64,000 nt of DNA from Rahnella sikkimica (lineage in GTDB: Bacteria > Pseudomonadota > Gammaproteobacteria > Enterobacterales > Enterobacteriaceae), in NCBI RefSeq assembly GCF_002951615.1, contig NZ_CP019062.1, positions 496,001-560,000 of the forward strand. The letters run 5' to 3'. Of the stretch, positions 28,128-37,671 are shown piece after piece. The position numbers and the translations under genes are program-made. A model generated the notes under the pieces. It saw only the letters and a program-made list of their open reading frames with translations, was not told the origin of the DNA and made no database searches. Position 1 is the stretch's first letter. Each line of letters opens with the position of its first letter.

Positions 28128-28132
28128 TGTTT

Positions 28133-28152
28133 TTTGGGGGGTATCCCCCAAA
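28133..28152. terminator. Hairpin at the end of the gsi operon
   Basis: Arms TTTGGGGG / CCCCCAAA with a GTAT loop, five bases after the gsiD stop. It is the likely end of the operon although the following T run is poor. Confidence 0.6.
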
Positions 28153-28208
28153 GGCCCCCTTTTCGCTGAACGAGTATATTTCGGTTTCTCAATGATGCTG
28201 GTCGCTCA

Positions 28209-28429
28209 GGTCAAGACCTTGGGTTGCCACCCAAACCGGCCTCAAGGAGCGCCTGTCGCCGCGCCCCTTGAGAATCCCGGGCTCTTTAACTGCGTGCTGC
28301 CGCTTGTTGGCTATGTTTCAGTTAACACCGTGACTGGCGCAAAAGCTTGCCGCTGCGCGGTACCTTCTCTCGGTCTTCGAGTCTTAGGTCTCGAAGCCGC
28401 TCCGTTCAGCAAACTTTCTGATTGCGCCA
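28209..28429 (+). repeat. Dispersed intergenic repeat, copy C
   Basis: Third copy of the element at 5.9-6.4 kb. It begins with GGTCAAGACC, has the CCTTGGG and CCTCAAGG hairpins shared with copy B, the TCTTTAACTGCGTGCTGCCGC block, the core GCCGCTGCGCGG, and a TTCGAG/CTCGAA stem. Its last 26 bases (28403-28428) recur exactly, inverted, at 29286-29311 in copy D. With flanking AT-rich DNA it fills the 490-base gap between gsiD and the PemK gene. Confidence 0.78.
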
Positions 28430-28617
28430 CATTGGTTTTTTAAAGATATTTTGTTTCGGAATTTTCATTATCTCTATTGTTTTTTTATTGAATGTAACTT
28501 CGATGTAATTGTTTTATTTTTACTGGAATACGTCTCGTAATAAACAGAACGCGTAATTGGAATGAGTTTCGGTGTGCAGTATGTTCTTTGTTTGTGAATG
28601 TAAACAAAGGAACTGTG

Positions 28618-29073
28618 ATGTCGATTAATTTTAAACCCAAAGTTGGGCAGGTTCTTGACTGTAATTACGGTGTTTACCCGAAAGATACAAATGGTTGTAT
28701 TTTAGATAACATTGTTGATGCACATATGCCCCCGGAAATGGTTAAGCGGCGTTTAGTTATTGTGCTTAACGGCAAGCTTAATGGGAATTCTTCAATTGTT
28801 GTTCCGTTGTCGACCACGCTAGATGAGATCAAGCTTAAAAGAGGTTTTCATGTCCAACTTGATGCAGGGGTGATAGAAGACTTAAAGTATTTCCCACCCA
28901 AAACGTGTTGGGCAAAATGCGATATGGTTCAAACCGTAAGTAATAGAAGACTTAATAAACCTATGCTGGCTGGACGTGGGTGGTTATCTCAGTGCATACC
29001 AGTCAATATAATTACATTAATCCAGCAAGCCATTCTCAATTCGATAAAATCATCTGAAAATCTTCTGATGTGA
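28618..29073 (+). CDS. PemK/MazF-family toxin without an adjacent antitoxin
   Basis: A 151-residue protein of the PemK/MazF endoribonuclease fold. Typical features: N-terminal KPKVGQVLDC, basic strand MVKRRLVIVL, VPLSTT near residue 62, and WAKCDMVQTVSNRRL near residue 100. Such toxins cut mRNA at short motifs. The start at 28618 has AAAGGAAC upstream; the frame is open ten codons earlier. The gene is AT-rich compared with its neighbours and lies between two inverted repeat copies, a sign of acquisition. No antitoxin frame is seen on either side, so it may be orphaned, chromosomally tamed, or paired with an antitoxin elsewhere. Confidence 0.78.
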   Translation: MSINFKPKVGQVLDCNYGVYPKDTNGCILDNIVDAHMPPEMVKRRLVIVLNGKLNGNSSIVVPLSTTLDEIKLKRGFHVQLDAGVIEDLKYFPPKTCWAKCDMVQTVSNRRLNKPMLAGRGWLSQCIPVNIITLIQQAILNSIKSSENLLM

Positions 29074-29084
29074 ATTAATTAAGG

Positions 29085-29112
29085 TTGACTTGGTAGCTTC
29101 GCCTGATATTAT
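29085..29112 (+). promoter_or_regulatory. Sigma70-type promoter
   Basis: TTGACT (29085-29090), 16-base spacer, TATTAT (29107-29112), directly downstream of the PemK gene with no following protein gene. It would start transcription near 29119. Confidence 0.5.
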
Positions 29113-29118
29113 CTTCCG

Positions 29119-29207
29119 CGTTGCCCATCGAGGCCTTTCAGTTGATATCCACCGTCCCTGTATGGGATCGCGAAGCCCGATTAGTTATGATCGGGCTTCT
29201 GCATTTT
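29119..29207 (+). ncRNA. Candidate small RNA of about 90 nucleotides
   Basis: Bounded by the promoter-like TTGACT/TATTAT pair and a terminator-like hairpin GAAGCCCGAT / ATCGGGCTTC at 29172-29199, followed by TGCATTTTTG. No open frame of note. I recognise no known RNA family. It could also be only an untranslated tail of the toxin transcript. Confidence 0.4.
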
Positions 29208-29285
29208 TGATATCCCGAATATATATTTTATCTATTAATCTGTAAGCGATATAAAACGAAAACGCTTATTTTAGAATGCCTGTAA

Positions 29286-29490
29286 GGCGCAATCAGAAAG
29301 TTTGCTGAACGAAGCGGGCTGGAGACCTTAGGCTCCAGCACCGAGAGAAGGAACCGCGCAGCGGCAAGCTTTCGCGCCATACGCTGTAGTAACAGAACAT
29401 GTCCGTCGACCTAGCGATAGCGCGCAGTGAAAAAAGCGGAGAGGAGTCCAGAGGAGGGAAAGCACTTCCCTCCTCTGGTCGGTTTCTGCG
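29286..29490 (-). repeat. Dispersed intergenic repeat, copy D (inverted)
   Basis: Fourth copy, minus orientation. It keeps the core (GCCGCTGCGCGGTTCC), the ACTGCGCGCTA block and the 26-base tail shared with copy C. Its variable segment is a different, long hairpin: CCAGAGGAGGGAA / TTCCCTCCTCTGG. Together with copy C it brackets the PemK gene and the candidate small RNA (29074-29285 otherwise holds no gene). Confidence 0.75.
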
Positions 29491-29564
29491 TGAAAGTCAG
29501 AGCGATAACAGCTATTAATAAACCGAAATATCCTCGATCAGACTTCAATACGGCATTCCCGCAC

Positions 29565-30422
29565 TCATGCCTTAGAGTGCAAATACCCCGCATGAAACCG
29601 CAGGTGATCTTCCACAAACGAGGCAATCGTGAAGTAACTGTGATCGTACCCCGGCTGCACGCGCAGCTGTAACGGCCAGCCGCGCTGGCGGGCGATTTCG
29701 GCCAGTTTTGCCGGTTGCAGCTGATCCGCGAGGAACTGATCGCCGTCACCCTGATCGACTAAAATCGGGAATGGCACCTGATCCGCAGGCAGTGAACTCA
29801 GCAGGTGGCAGCTGTCGTACTGCAACCACTGGCTTTCATCATCACCCAGATAGGCGCTGAACGCTTTACGTCCCCACGGAACTTGCGCCGGATTCACAAT
29901 CGGTGCGAACGCGGAAACTGACTGGAAGCGCTGCGGGTTACGCAGTGCCAGCATCAGTGCGCCGTGGCCGCCCATCGAGTGGCCAAAGATCGACTGACGG
30001 TCGCTGACCCTGAAATGTCCGCTGATTAACGCAGGCAGTTCATCGAGCAGGTAATCGTACATCCGGTAATGCGCGGCCCACGGCGACTGCGTGGCGTTCA
30101 GGTAAAAACCTGCGCCCTGACCGAGATCGTAACCGTCGTCATTGGCGACATATTCACCGCGCGGGCTGGTATCCGGCATCACCAGAATCAGACCCAGTTC
30201 TGCCGCGACGCGCTGCGCCCCGGCTTTCAGCGTGAAGTTTTCGTCATTACAGGTCAGACCCGACAGCCAGTAAAGCACCGGCGGCGGCGTGTCATCTTTT
30301 GCCGGTGGCAGATAAATGCTGAACGTCATGCCGCAATTCAGGCTGGCCGACGTGTGGCGGTAGCGCTGCTGCCAGCCGCCAAACATCCGGTGTTCTTCGA
30401 GTAGTTCAATCGAGCTGCTCAT
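29565..30422 (-). CDS. yeiG: S-formylglutathione hydrolase
   Basis: A 285-residue serine esterase of the S-formylglutathione hydrolase family. The nucleophile is in [10 protein letters not shown] near residue 148; Asp in [10 protein letters not shown] and His in GYDHSYFT complete the triad. It hydrolyses S-formylglutathione to formate and glutathione, the second step of formaldehyde detoxification. It lies 12 bases after frmA. In E. coli yeiG is next to folE; here frmA and two other genes lie between them. Confidence 0.94.
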   Translation of the reverse strand: MSSSIELLEEHRMFGGWQQRYRHTSASLNCGMTFSIYLPPAKDDTPPPVLYWLSGLTCNDENFTLKAGAQRVAAELGLILVMPDTSPRGEYVANDDGYDLGQGAGFYLNATQSPWAAHYRMYDYLLDELPALISGHFRVSDRQSIFGHSMGGHGALMLALRNPQRFQSVSAFAPIVNPAQVPWGRKAFSAYLGDDESQWLQYDSCHLLSSLPADQVPFPILVDQGDGDQFLADQLQPAKLAEIARQRGWPLQLRVQPGYDHSYFTIASFVEDHLRFHAGYLHSKA

Positions 30423-30434
30423 CGGAAACTTTCC

Positions 30435-31577
<1,143 letters not shown>

Positions 31578-31605
31578 TCAGGTGTTTTTTAGTTAAAAGG
31601 CTGGC

Positions 31606-32532
31606 TTACGCCGGATCCATCACCGGGTCATTTTCGCCGGCAAGAGGATGTTTCAGTAACGGGATCACCCCGCCGTTTTGTTCAATAATCAGTTCTTTCA
31701 GCGCCCGCACATTGGGGCTGAAGGCGTCCCGACGCCAGATAAGCCAGGTGGCGGTATCGGCGAATTCATCCGGCATTTCGTGAATTTGCACCCGTTCGTG
31801 GCCGGGTAATTGTTCCAGTACCGAACGCGGTATCATGGCGATCCCCGCGCCGCTGGCGACGCAGGCCATCATTGAATGATAGGACTGAATTTCCAGGGTG
31901 TTCGCCACCGGCACATTCATCTCTTTGATCCACGCCTGTAAACGCTGGCGGTAGGAACAGCTCGGGCGGAATGCGAAAACGGTATGCCCGCTGCGGCCTG
32001 CGGGCAGTTCAAGCGGCGATTCCCCGGGCGGAGAAATCACCACCATGCGCTCGCGAAAAGAGATACAACCGTTGAGATCGTCAAAATCAATCGGGCCGTC
32101 GACCAGCGCGGCGGCTAAACGACCCGCCCGCACGCTGTCGATAGTTTCACCGGAAGTCGCCGTGACAAGCGAGAGCGCCACCTGCGGAAATTTCTGGTGA
32201 TATGCCGCCAGCAGTGAGGGCAGGCGGGTGGCGGCGGTACTTTCCATCGAACCCAGCGCGAAATTCCCGGCAGGTTCGCCGGCGTGGGTGATGCTCATCG
32301 CTTCATCGCTGAGCGCCAGAATGCGTTCGGCGTAATTGAGAAAGTTATGGCCCATCGCCGAAAGGCGGATACGCTGCTTTTCGCGGATGAATAAATCCGT
32401 GCCCAGTTCGAGTTCGAGCTGACGCAGACGGGTGGTGAGGTTCGACGGCACGCGGTGCAGCTGTTCTGCTGCACGCGCCAGCGAGCCGGTTTCCGCCACG
32501 CAGCAAAACATCCGTAACTGAGTGAGATCCAT
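31606..32532 (-). CDS. LysR-family regulator, PtrR/YneJ-like
   Basis: A 308-residue LysR regulator with N-terminal helix MDLTQLRMFCCVAETGSLARAA and HRVPSNLTTRLRQLE. This closely follows E. coli YneJ (PtrR), a putrescine/succinate-semialdehyde-related regulator (from memory). The ATG at 32532 is chosen: AGGA upstream and helix at the normal distance; the longer frame adds 24 unlikely residues. Divergent from a YbfB/YjiJ-family MFS gene, its likely target. Read-through into frmA is possible. Confidence 0.87.
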   Translation of the reverse strand: MDLTQLRMFCCVAETGSLARAAEQLHRVPSNLTTRLRQLELELGTDLFIREKQRIRLSAMGHNFLNYAERILALSDEAMSITHAGEPAGNFALGSMESTAATRLPSLLAAYHQKFPQVALSLVTATSGETIDSVRAGRLAAALVDGPIDFDDLNGCISFRERMVVISPPGESPLELPAGRSGHTVFAFRPSCSYRQRLQAWIKEMNVPVANTLEIQSYHSMMACVASGAGIAMIPRSVLEQLPGHERVQIHEMPDEFADTATWLIWRRDAFSPNVRALKELIIEQNGGVIPLLKHPLAGENDPVMDPA

Positions 32533-32732
32533 AATGGGTTCCTGTGTTCTTTTATCGTAAACAACTTGGTTTGTATTATTCACTTTCCGTGATTGTATCC
32601 GCAAGGCATCCTAGCTGACAACGTCCAATTCACTTTCTTTTCGGAAATCCTCTGTTTTCAGTATCGGGCTTTGAGTATGTTTACTCATTGTTTCTACTAT
32701 GTTGCATTGTGGTTTCTTACAGCGGAGCAGTT

Positions 32733-33860
32733 ATGGCTTTTCGTATTGCGCTAAGTGGTTTTCTGGCTTTTGTCGTCGCGATGGGGATCGGGCGCTTCGC
32801 TTTTACGCCGCAGGTTCCTTTAATGATAGCTGAACATCAGTTCACGCTGACCGGCGCGGGTTTAGTCGCCGCCTTCAACTATCTCGGTTATCTGTGTGGC
32901 GCGTTCGACGGTATGCGCGCGGCGAAACATCTGGAACGCCGGTTGTGGCTGGGCGTGTGGGGCGGCGTGGTACTGACGTTGCTGTCGGCGGTGATTTCCG
33001 GTGAAGTGCTGCACAGTATCGTGCGCTTTATGATTGGCTGGACCAGCGGCTGGGCGATGGTGATGGTGTCGGCGTGGTGCAATGAACGTCTGGCGCATTA
33101 TGGCCGTCCGGCGCTGAGCGCGGCGGTGTTTGCCGGGCCGGGCGTCGGGATTTTCCTCAGCGGAATGCTGGCGGTGGGGATCCACAGTTTGCAGCTGACG
33201 TCCGCGCAGGCATGGAGCGTTTACGGCGTGCTGGCGCTGATTTTCGTGGCCATTATTACGCCGAACTTACCGCGCAAAGGCGATTTGCATCGTTCGCATG
33301 TGGCGACGGAACCGCTGGTGATGACGCCTGCGCTGAAACGTCTGGTGTGGAGTTACAGTCTGGCGGGTTTCGGCTATATCCTGCCCGCTACGTTTTTATC
33401 GCAGATGGCGACGGCGCGTTTTCCTGACAGCCTGTTCGCGCAGTTTGTCTGGCCGGTATTCGGCGGTGCGGCGGTAATTGGCATCGTTATTGGGATCCTG
33501 ACCCGGCATTGTCTGACCACGCATACACGCATGGCGCTGACGTTGTGGATCCAGGGCCTCGGTATTTTATGTGCCGAAGTGGTGCCGGGCGTTACCGGCC
33601 TCGTGCTCGGCGCGCTTCTGACGGGCGGCGGTTTTCTCAGCGTGGTTCAGCTCGCGTTGCAGTACAGCCGCGAGCTGGCACCCAACCACAGCCGGTATAT
33701 GGCGGGGCTGCTGACGACCGGTTACGCAGTCGGGCAGCTGTTCGGGCCGGTGCTGTCGGCGATATCGACCGCGCTGACGCATCATCTTGAACCCGCGTTG
33801 TATGTCGCACTGGCCGGTTTTGTGATTGCGGGCGCGCTGGTGATTCGGGATAACCGATAA
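32733..33860 (+). CDS. YbfB/YjiJ-family MFS transporter
   Basis: A 375-residue membrane protein with about eleven to twelve helices. The N-terminal signature GFLAFVVAMGIGRFAFTPQVPLM and YLGYLCGAFDG mark the YbfB/YjiJ branch of the major facilitator superfamily. Substrate unknown. The ATG at 32733 has CGGAG upstream; the frame is open 15 codons earlier. Its divergent LysR partner is the likely regulator. Confidence 0.87.
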   Translation: MAFRIALSGFLAFVVAMGIGRFAFTPQVPLMIAEHQFTLTGAGLVAAFNYLGYLCGAFDGMRAAKHLERRLWLGVWGGVVLTLLSAVISGEVLHSIVRFMIGWTSGWAMVMVSAWCNERLAHYGRPALSAAVFAGPGVGIFLSGMLAVGIHSLQLTSAQAWSVYGVLALIFVAIITPNLPRKGDLHRSHVATEPLVMTPALKRLVWSYSLAGFGYILPATFLSQMATARFPDSLFAQFVWPVFGGAAVIGIVIGILTRHCLTTHTRMALTLWIQGLGILCAEVVPGVTGLVLGALLTGGGFLSVVQLALQYSRELAPNHSRYMAGLLTTGYAVGQLFGPVLSAISTALTHHLEPALYVALAGFVIAGALVIRDNR

Positions 33861-33950
33861 CTTGCCGCGATTTCATCAATCATGGCTTTTTCATCCCTCA
33901 GGAAAGCAATCACTGGATTCTGAATCCGCTCTCCACTACAGTAACCCACC

Positions 33951-33979
33951 TCACTTTGGCGTGATCTGCGTCAAAGTGA
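33951..33979. promoter_or_regulatory. Inverted repeat upstream of folE
   Basis: Eleven-base arms TCACTTTGGCG / CGTCAAAGTGA (one mismatch), seven-base spacer, 23 bases before folE. The inner part GTGATCTGCGTCAA also resembles a weak CRP box. Either an operator or a leader hairpin. Confidence 0.45.
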
Positions 33980-34002
33980 TTACACCTGCCGGAGAAGAAT
34001 GA

Positions 34003-34674
34003 ATGCCAACCCCAATCCTGAGTAAAGAAGCCATTTTGGTCCATGAGGCGTTGTTAACCCGTGGTCTGGAAACCCCTCTGCGTGAAGCGCTGCCTATCGA
34101 TAACGAAACGCGCAAACAGCGGATCCAGGAACATATGACTGGCATCATGCAATTGCTCAATCTGGATCTCTCCGATGACAGTCTGGTGGAAACGCCGCGT
34201 CGTATCGCGAAGATGTACGTGGATGAAATTTTCTCCGGGCTGGATTACGCGAACTTCCCGAAAATCACGGTTATCGAAAATAAGATGAAAGTGGACGAGA
34301 TGGTCACGGTGCGTGATATCACGCTGACCAGCACCTGCGAACACCATTTCGTGACCATCGACGGCAAAGCGACCGTGGCGTATTTGCCGAAAGATACCGT
34401 GATCGGCTTGTCGAAAATCAACCGTATCGTGCAGTTCTTCTCGCAGCGTCCGCAGGTTCAGGAACGTCTGACGCAGCAGATTCTGGTGGCGTTACAGACG
34501 CTGCTCGGCACGCCAAACGTGGCAGTGTCGATTGATGCCGTGCATTACTGCGTGAAAGCCCGTGGCGTGCGTGATGCAACCAGCGCAACGACCACCACCT
34601 CTCTGGGCGGTCTGTTCAAGTCCAGCCAGAATACGCGTCAGGAATTCCTGCGTACCGTCCGCCATTCTTCGTAA
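34003..34674 (+). CDS. folE: GTP cyclohydrolase I
   Basis: A 223-residue enzyme (E. coli 222). It converts GTP to dihydroneopterin triphosphate, the first step of folate synthesis. Zinc ligands are visible in TSTCEHHF and in HYCVKARGV, and the substrate-binding [11 protein letters not shown] is intact. The ATG at 34003 has GGAGAAGA upstream. It is followed by two tandem ERIC elements, then yeiB, keeping E. coli gene order. Confidence 0.96.
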   Translation: MPTPILSKEAILVHEALLTRGLETPLREALPIDNETRKQRIQEHMTGIMQLLNLDLSDDSLVETPRRIAKMYVDEIFSGLDYANFPKITVIENKMKVDEMVTVRDITLTSTCEHHFVTIDGKATVAYLPKDTVIGLSKINRIVQFFSQRPQVQERLTQQILVALQTLLGTPNVAVSIDAVHYCVKARGVRDATSATTTTSLGGLFKSSQNTRQEFLRTVRHSS

Positions 34675-34780
34675 GTAAAGCTGCAGCTGGGTTCGCCGCG
34701 TTCGGAGACCCGAATCACTGACTTGTGTCAGCTCATCGGGCTCTCCTTACTTGCTGCCTTGCTGCAACTTCATTTACTTG
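34675..34780. repeat. ERIC-type repeat, copy 1 of a tandem pair
   Basis: An imperfect palindrome with the ERIC-like centre CCCGAATCACTGACT / AGCTCATCGGG and GCTGCA ends. It begins right at the folE stop. It can form a long hairpin in the folE-yeiB mRNA. Confidence 0.8.
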
Positions 34781-34799
34781 AATGGAGACCACAGCTTTT

Positions 34800-34899
34800 C
34801 GTAAATAAAGCTGCAACTGCGTTCGCCGCGTCCGGAGACCCGAATCACTGACTTGTGTCAGCGCATCGGGCTCTCTTCGCGACAACTTCATTTACCTGA
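34800..34899. repeat. ERIC-type repeat, copy 2 of a tandem pair
   Basis: Same orientation as copy 1 and nearly identical in its core (GAGACCCGAATCACTGACTT...), differing at a few bases and shortened at its right side. The pair occupies most of the 291-base folE-yeiB gap. Confidence 0.8.
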
Positions 34900-34965
34900 A
34901 GAGTGGCCTCTGTCAATCTCTTCACTTATTCTTAAAATCCAAATAATCCTCAAAAGGAATTCCGG

Positions 34966-36120
34966 GTGCGCTCACGTATTGCCACACTCGATTTTGCCCG
35001 TGGCCTGGCCATTTTTGGCATTCTTCTGCTCAACATCAGCGCGTTCGGCTTACCGAAAGCTGCCTATATGAACCCGGCCTACGCCGGTCTTCCCTCATCT
35101 TCTGATACCTGGACCTGGGCGGTGCTCGACGCCGTGGCACAGGGAAAATTCCTGATGATGTTCGCCATGCTGTTTGGCGGCGGTTTATATTTACTGCTGC
35201 CGCGCGGCAAACACTGGATCCAGTCGCGTCTTTCGATTTTATTATTGTGCGGCCTGATCCACGCCACGTTGTTTTGGGATGGCGATATTCTGCTGTCCTA
35301 CGGCCTGATTGGTCTGGTGTGCTGGCGTATGGTGAGGGAAGGGCGCAGCAGTCAGTCGCTGGTTTCGACGGGGATCATTTTGTACCTCATCGGTGTGGCG
35401 GTGCTGGCGATTCTGGGCGTGATTTCGTCGCCCAAAGCGGGGAGTTTCTGGCTGCCGGGACCGGCTGAAATTCAGTATGAGCAATACTGGCGGCTGAAAG
35501 GCGGCTGGGAAGCCATTCAGAACCGGTTGGATCTCCTGTCATCCAGTCTGCTGGCGATTGGCGCGCAATACGGCTGGGAACTGGCGGGTGCAATGCTTAT
35601 CGGCTCCGGGCTGATGCGCAGCGGCTGGCTAAAAGGTGAATTCAGCGAGCGGCATTACCGCAAAGTGGCGGCGGCACTGTTACCGCTTTCATTGCTGATA
35701 CAAATTCCGGCGATTTACCTGCAATGGAAGAGTGGCTGGGACTACCGCTGGAGCGGTTTTTTGATGCAGGTTCCGCGTGAAATTGGCTCGCTGATGCAGG
35801 CGGTCAGCTATCTGGCGCTGTGTTATGGCTTCTGGTCGGTAATTTCCCGCTGGCGGGTGGTGCACTGGATTTCTCAGGTCGGGCGGATGGCGCTGACCAA
35901 TTACCTGTTACAGACGCTGATCTGCACCACATTCTTCAACTTTTTCGGCTTCTTCCTGCACTTCGACCGGCTGCAATTGCTGGCGCTGGTGCCGCTGGTC
36001 TGGATGTGTAATCTGCTGGTGACGCTGCTGTGGCTGCGTTATTTCCGTCAGGGGCCGCTGGAATGGTTATGGCGAAAACTGACCATTAAAGCCTCGGGTG
36101 TTGAGGTGAAAACAGCCTGA
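34966..36120 (+). CDS. yeiB: DUF418-family inner membrane protein YeiB
   Basis: A 384-residue polytopic membrane protein following E. coli YeiB closely (TLDFARGLAIFGILLLNISAFGLPKAAY; VGRMALTNYLLQTLICTTFF; RQGPLEWLWRKLT). The C-terminal half is the DUF418 domain, related to acyltransferase-type membrane proteins. Function unknown. The start is a GTG at 34966 with AAAGGAATT upstream. Located between folE and galS as in E. coli. Confidence 0.94.
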   Translation: MRSRIATLDFARGLAIFGILLLNISAFGLPKAAYMNPAYAGLPSSSDTWTWAVLDAVAQGKFLMMFAMLFGGGLYLLLPRGKHWIQSRLSILLLCGLIHATLFWDGDILLSYGLIGLVCWRMVREGRSSQSLVSTGIILYLIGVAVLAILGVISSPKAGSFWLPGPAEIQYEQYWRLKGGWEAIQNRLDLLSSSLLAIGAQYGWELAGAMLIGSGLMRSGWLKGEFSERHYRKVAAALLPLSLLIQIPAIYLQWKSGWDYRWSGFLMQVPREIGSLMQAVSYLALCYGFWSVISRWRVVHWISQVGRMALTNYLLQTLICTTFFNFFGFFLHFDRLQLLALVPLVWMCNLLVTLLWLRYFRQGPLEWLWRKLTIKASGVEVKTA

Positions 36121-36179
36121 GGTGCGTGCTGAGTTATCACCCTAAATTATAGATTTGGGATGAACGTTGCAGAATTGTA

Positions 36180-36192
36180 TGTAAACGTTTTC
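36180..36192 (+). promoter_or_regulatory. GalR/GalS operator upstream of galS
   Basis: TGTAAACGTTTTC, a good half-conserved Gal operator (consensus near GTGTAANCGNTTNCAC), close to a CRP box. Suggests autoregulation of galS. Confidence 0.7.
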
Positions 36193-36197
36193 TTTCC

Positions 36198-36213
36198 TGT
36201 GACGTGATTCACG
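36198..36213 (+). promoter_or_regulatory. CRP site upstream of galS
   Basis: TGTGA-CGTGAT-TCACG, near-perfect CRP consensus, six bases after the Gal operator. Confidence 0.8.
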
Positions 36214-36287
36214 CAGGCGGTTTCACAAAATGTTTAGGATAGCGGTCGTGCCTGTCTGACGACCACTACACTAAAAAAGGAAACGCC

Positions 36288-36407
36288 ATGAGCACTTCAC
36301 CTCGCTTCTCTTTGTCTGCATTTTTCACGTCCTGGGTTAATCATTTCCGTATTCCTCCGTACCACTCTCTGGCTGATCACGGGGCGACAAATGGTCACAA
36401 TTCGTGA
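36288..36407 (+). CDS. Putative 39-residue leader peptide overlapping galS
   Basis: An ATG at 36288 with an excellent ribosome site (AAAAAGGAAACGCC) opens 39 codons ending at a TGA 17 bases inside galS, in a different frame. The product ([15 protein letters not shown]..., ending TNGHNS) has no recognised family. The galS ATG at 36391 has only CGGGGCGA nearby, so galS translation may depend on coupling to this frame. Whether the peptide itself matters is unknown. Confidence 0.45.
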   Translation: MSTSPRFSLSAFFTSWVNHFRIPPYHSLADHGATNGHNS

Positions 36408-37422
36408 TGTCGCCCGTCTGGCTGGCGTGTCTGTCGCCACGGTTTCCCGCGTTCTGAACAATCCGTCTATCGCCAGTAAAGAAGCCCGCGAGCAGGTCTT
36501 GCAGGCCGTTGCGACGCTGGGATACCGGCCTAACGCCAACGCGCAGGCGCTGGCAACGCAAAGCAGCGACACCATCGGCGTGGTGGTGATGGACGTTTCC
36601 GACCCCTTTTTTGGCGCGCTGGTCAAAGCGGTGGATACCGTCGCCCAGCAGCATCAGAAGTACGTTTTGATAGGTAACAGCTATCACATTGCCGAAAAAG
36701 AAAGGCACGCCATTGAAGTATTGATTCGTCAGCGCTGTAACGCGCTGATTGTGCACTCCAAAGCCCTCGGTGATGACGAGCTTTCGCATTTTATGGATCA
36801 GGTTTCCGGCATGGTGCTGATTAACCGGGTGATCCCGGGCTACGAGCATCGCTGTGTGTGGCTCAATAACGTCAGCGGCGCTGAAATGGCCACGCGTTTG
36901 CTGCTGTCTCAGGGACATCAGCGCATCGGTTACATCGGCTCGAGCCACGGCATAGAAGATGATGTGCAGCGTTATCAGGGGTATTTACAGGCCATGACGC
37001 AGGCACATCATTCTGCCGTTGCGCCACCGGCAAGCTGGCGTGCGCAAAGCTCCCCGGATTTGCAGGGTGGCGAAGCGGCGATGGTGGAGCTTCTTGGGCG
37101 CAATCTGCATCTCAGCGCGGTCTTCACGTACAACGATTCAATGGCGGCGGGCGCGATGGCGGTGTTGAAAGAAAACGGAATTAATATTCCTGACGATTTC
37201 TCACTGGTGGGTTTTGACGATATCCCGATTGCCCGCTACACCAGCCCGAAAATGACGACGGTGCGTTACCCGATTGTTTCAATGGCGACGCTTGCCACTG
37301 AGCTGGCATTAAAAGGTGCGGCAGAACAGCTAGCTATGGGCGTTTCGCACTGTTTTATGCCGACGCTGGTCAGGCGGCATTCTGTGGCACCGTGGCAAAA
37401 TGTGGCACCCGTCACTTTTTGA
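36391..37422 (+). CDS. galS: Galactose-responsive LacI-family repressor GalS
   Basis: A 343-residue LacI/GalR regulator. N-terminal HTH and hinge ([24 protein letters not shown] ... [11 protein letters not shown]) and the sugar-binding core ([41 protein letters not shown]) match E. coli GalS throughout. It represses the mgl operon and itself, and is released by galactose. It lies just upstream of mglB in the same direction, as in E. coli. Confidence 0.95.
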   Translation: MVTIRDVARLAGVSVATVSRVLNNPSIASKEAREQVLQAVATLGYRPNANAQALATQSSDTIGVVVMDVSDPFFGALVKAVDTVAQQHQKYVLIGNSYHIAEKERHAIEVLIRQRCNALIVHSKALGDDELSHFMDQVSGMVLINRVIPGYEHRCVWLNNVSGAEMATRLLLSQGHQRIGYIGSSHGIEDDVQRYQGYLQAMTQAHHSAVAPPASWRAQSSPDLQGGEAAMVELLGRNLHLSAVFTYNDSMAAGAMAVLKENGINIPDDFSLVGFDDIPIARYTSPKMTTVRYPIVSMATLATELALKGAAEQLAMGVSHCFMPTLVRRHSVAPWQNVAPVTF

Positions 37423-37435
37423 TCAAATAACGCGA

Positions 37436-37449
37436 TGTAACCGTTTTCA
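37436..37449 (+). promoter_or_regulatory. GalS/GalR operator of mglBAC
   Basis: TGTAACCGTTTTCA, close to the Gal operator consensus, immediately upstream of the mglB CRP box. Confidence 0.8.
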
Positions 37450-37452
37450 ATC

Positions 37453-37495
37453 TGTGAGAACTTTCACAGTTTATTAACATCGCCGCCTTTATGAT
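37453..37495 (+). promoter_or_regulatory. CRP-activated promoter of mglBAC
   Basis: Perfect CRP box TGTGA-GAACTT-TCACA (37453-37468) and a -10 element TATGAT (37490-37495). The box centre is about 41.5 bases before the expected start near 37502, the geometry of a class II CRP promoter. A leader of about 170 bases precedes mglB. Confidence 0.85.
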
Positions 37496-37671
37496 GCATT
37501 CGTTTTCAACATGATTCAGTTTGTGTCCGGCTTACCGGACTGGCTTCACAGCGAGACAGGACGTTATAGGTCAAGGATGGCAGGCACCCACGAACATGAT
37601 GTGGCGCTGTACTGCACCCACATGGATACCGGTGCCAAATTCTGTAACACCCTACATAACCGGAGATACAA

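Noticed and set aside
29083..29207. Possible tRNA downstream of the PemK gene
   Set aside because: No acceptor-stem pairing, T-loop GTTCRA or CCA-type end fits; only promoter and terminator-like signals are present.
28128..29500. Insertion sequence carrying the PemK gene
   Set aside because: No transposase frame, and I see no flanking target duplication; a repeat-bounded unit is as far as the sequence goes.
34675..34899. Possible CRISPR-like array after folE
   Set aside because: Only two long units of about 100 bases that are ERIC palindromes; no spacers and no cas genes.
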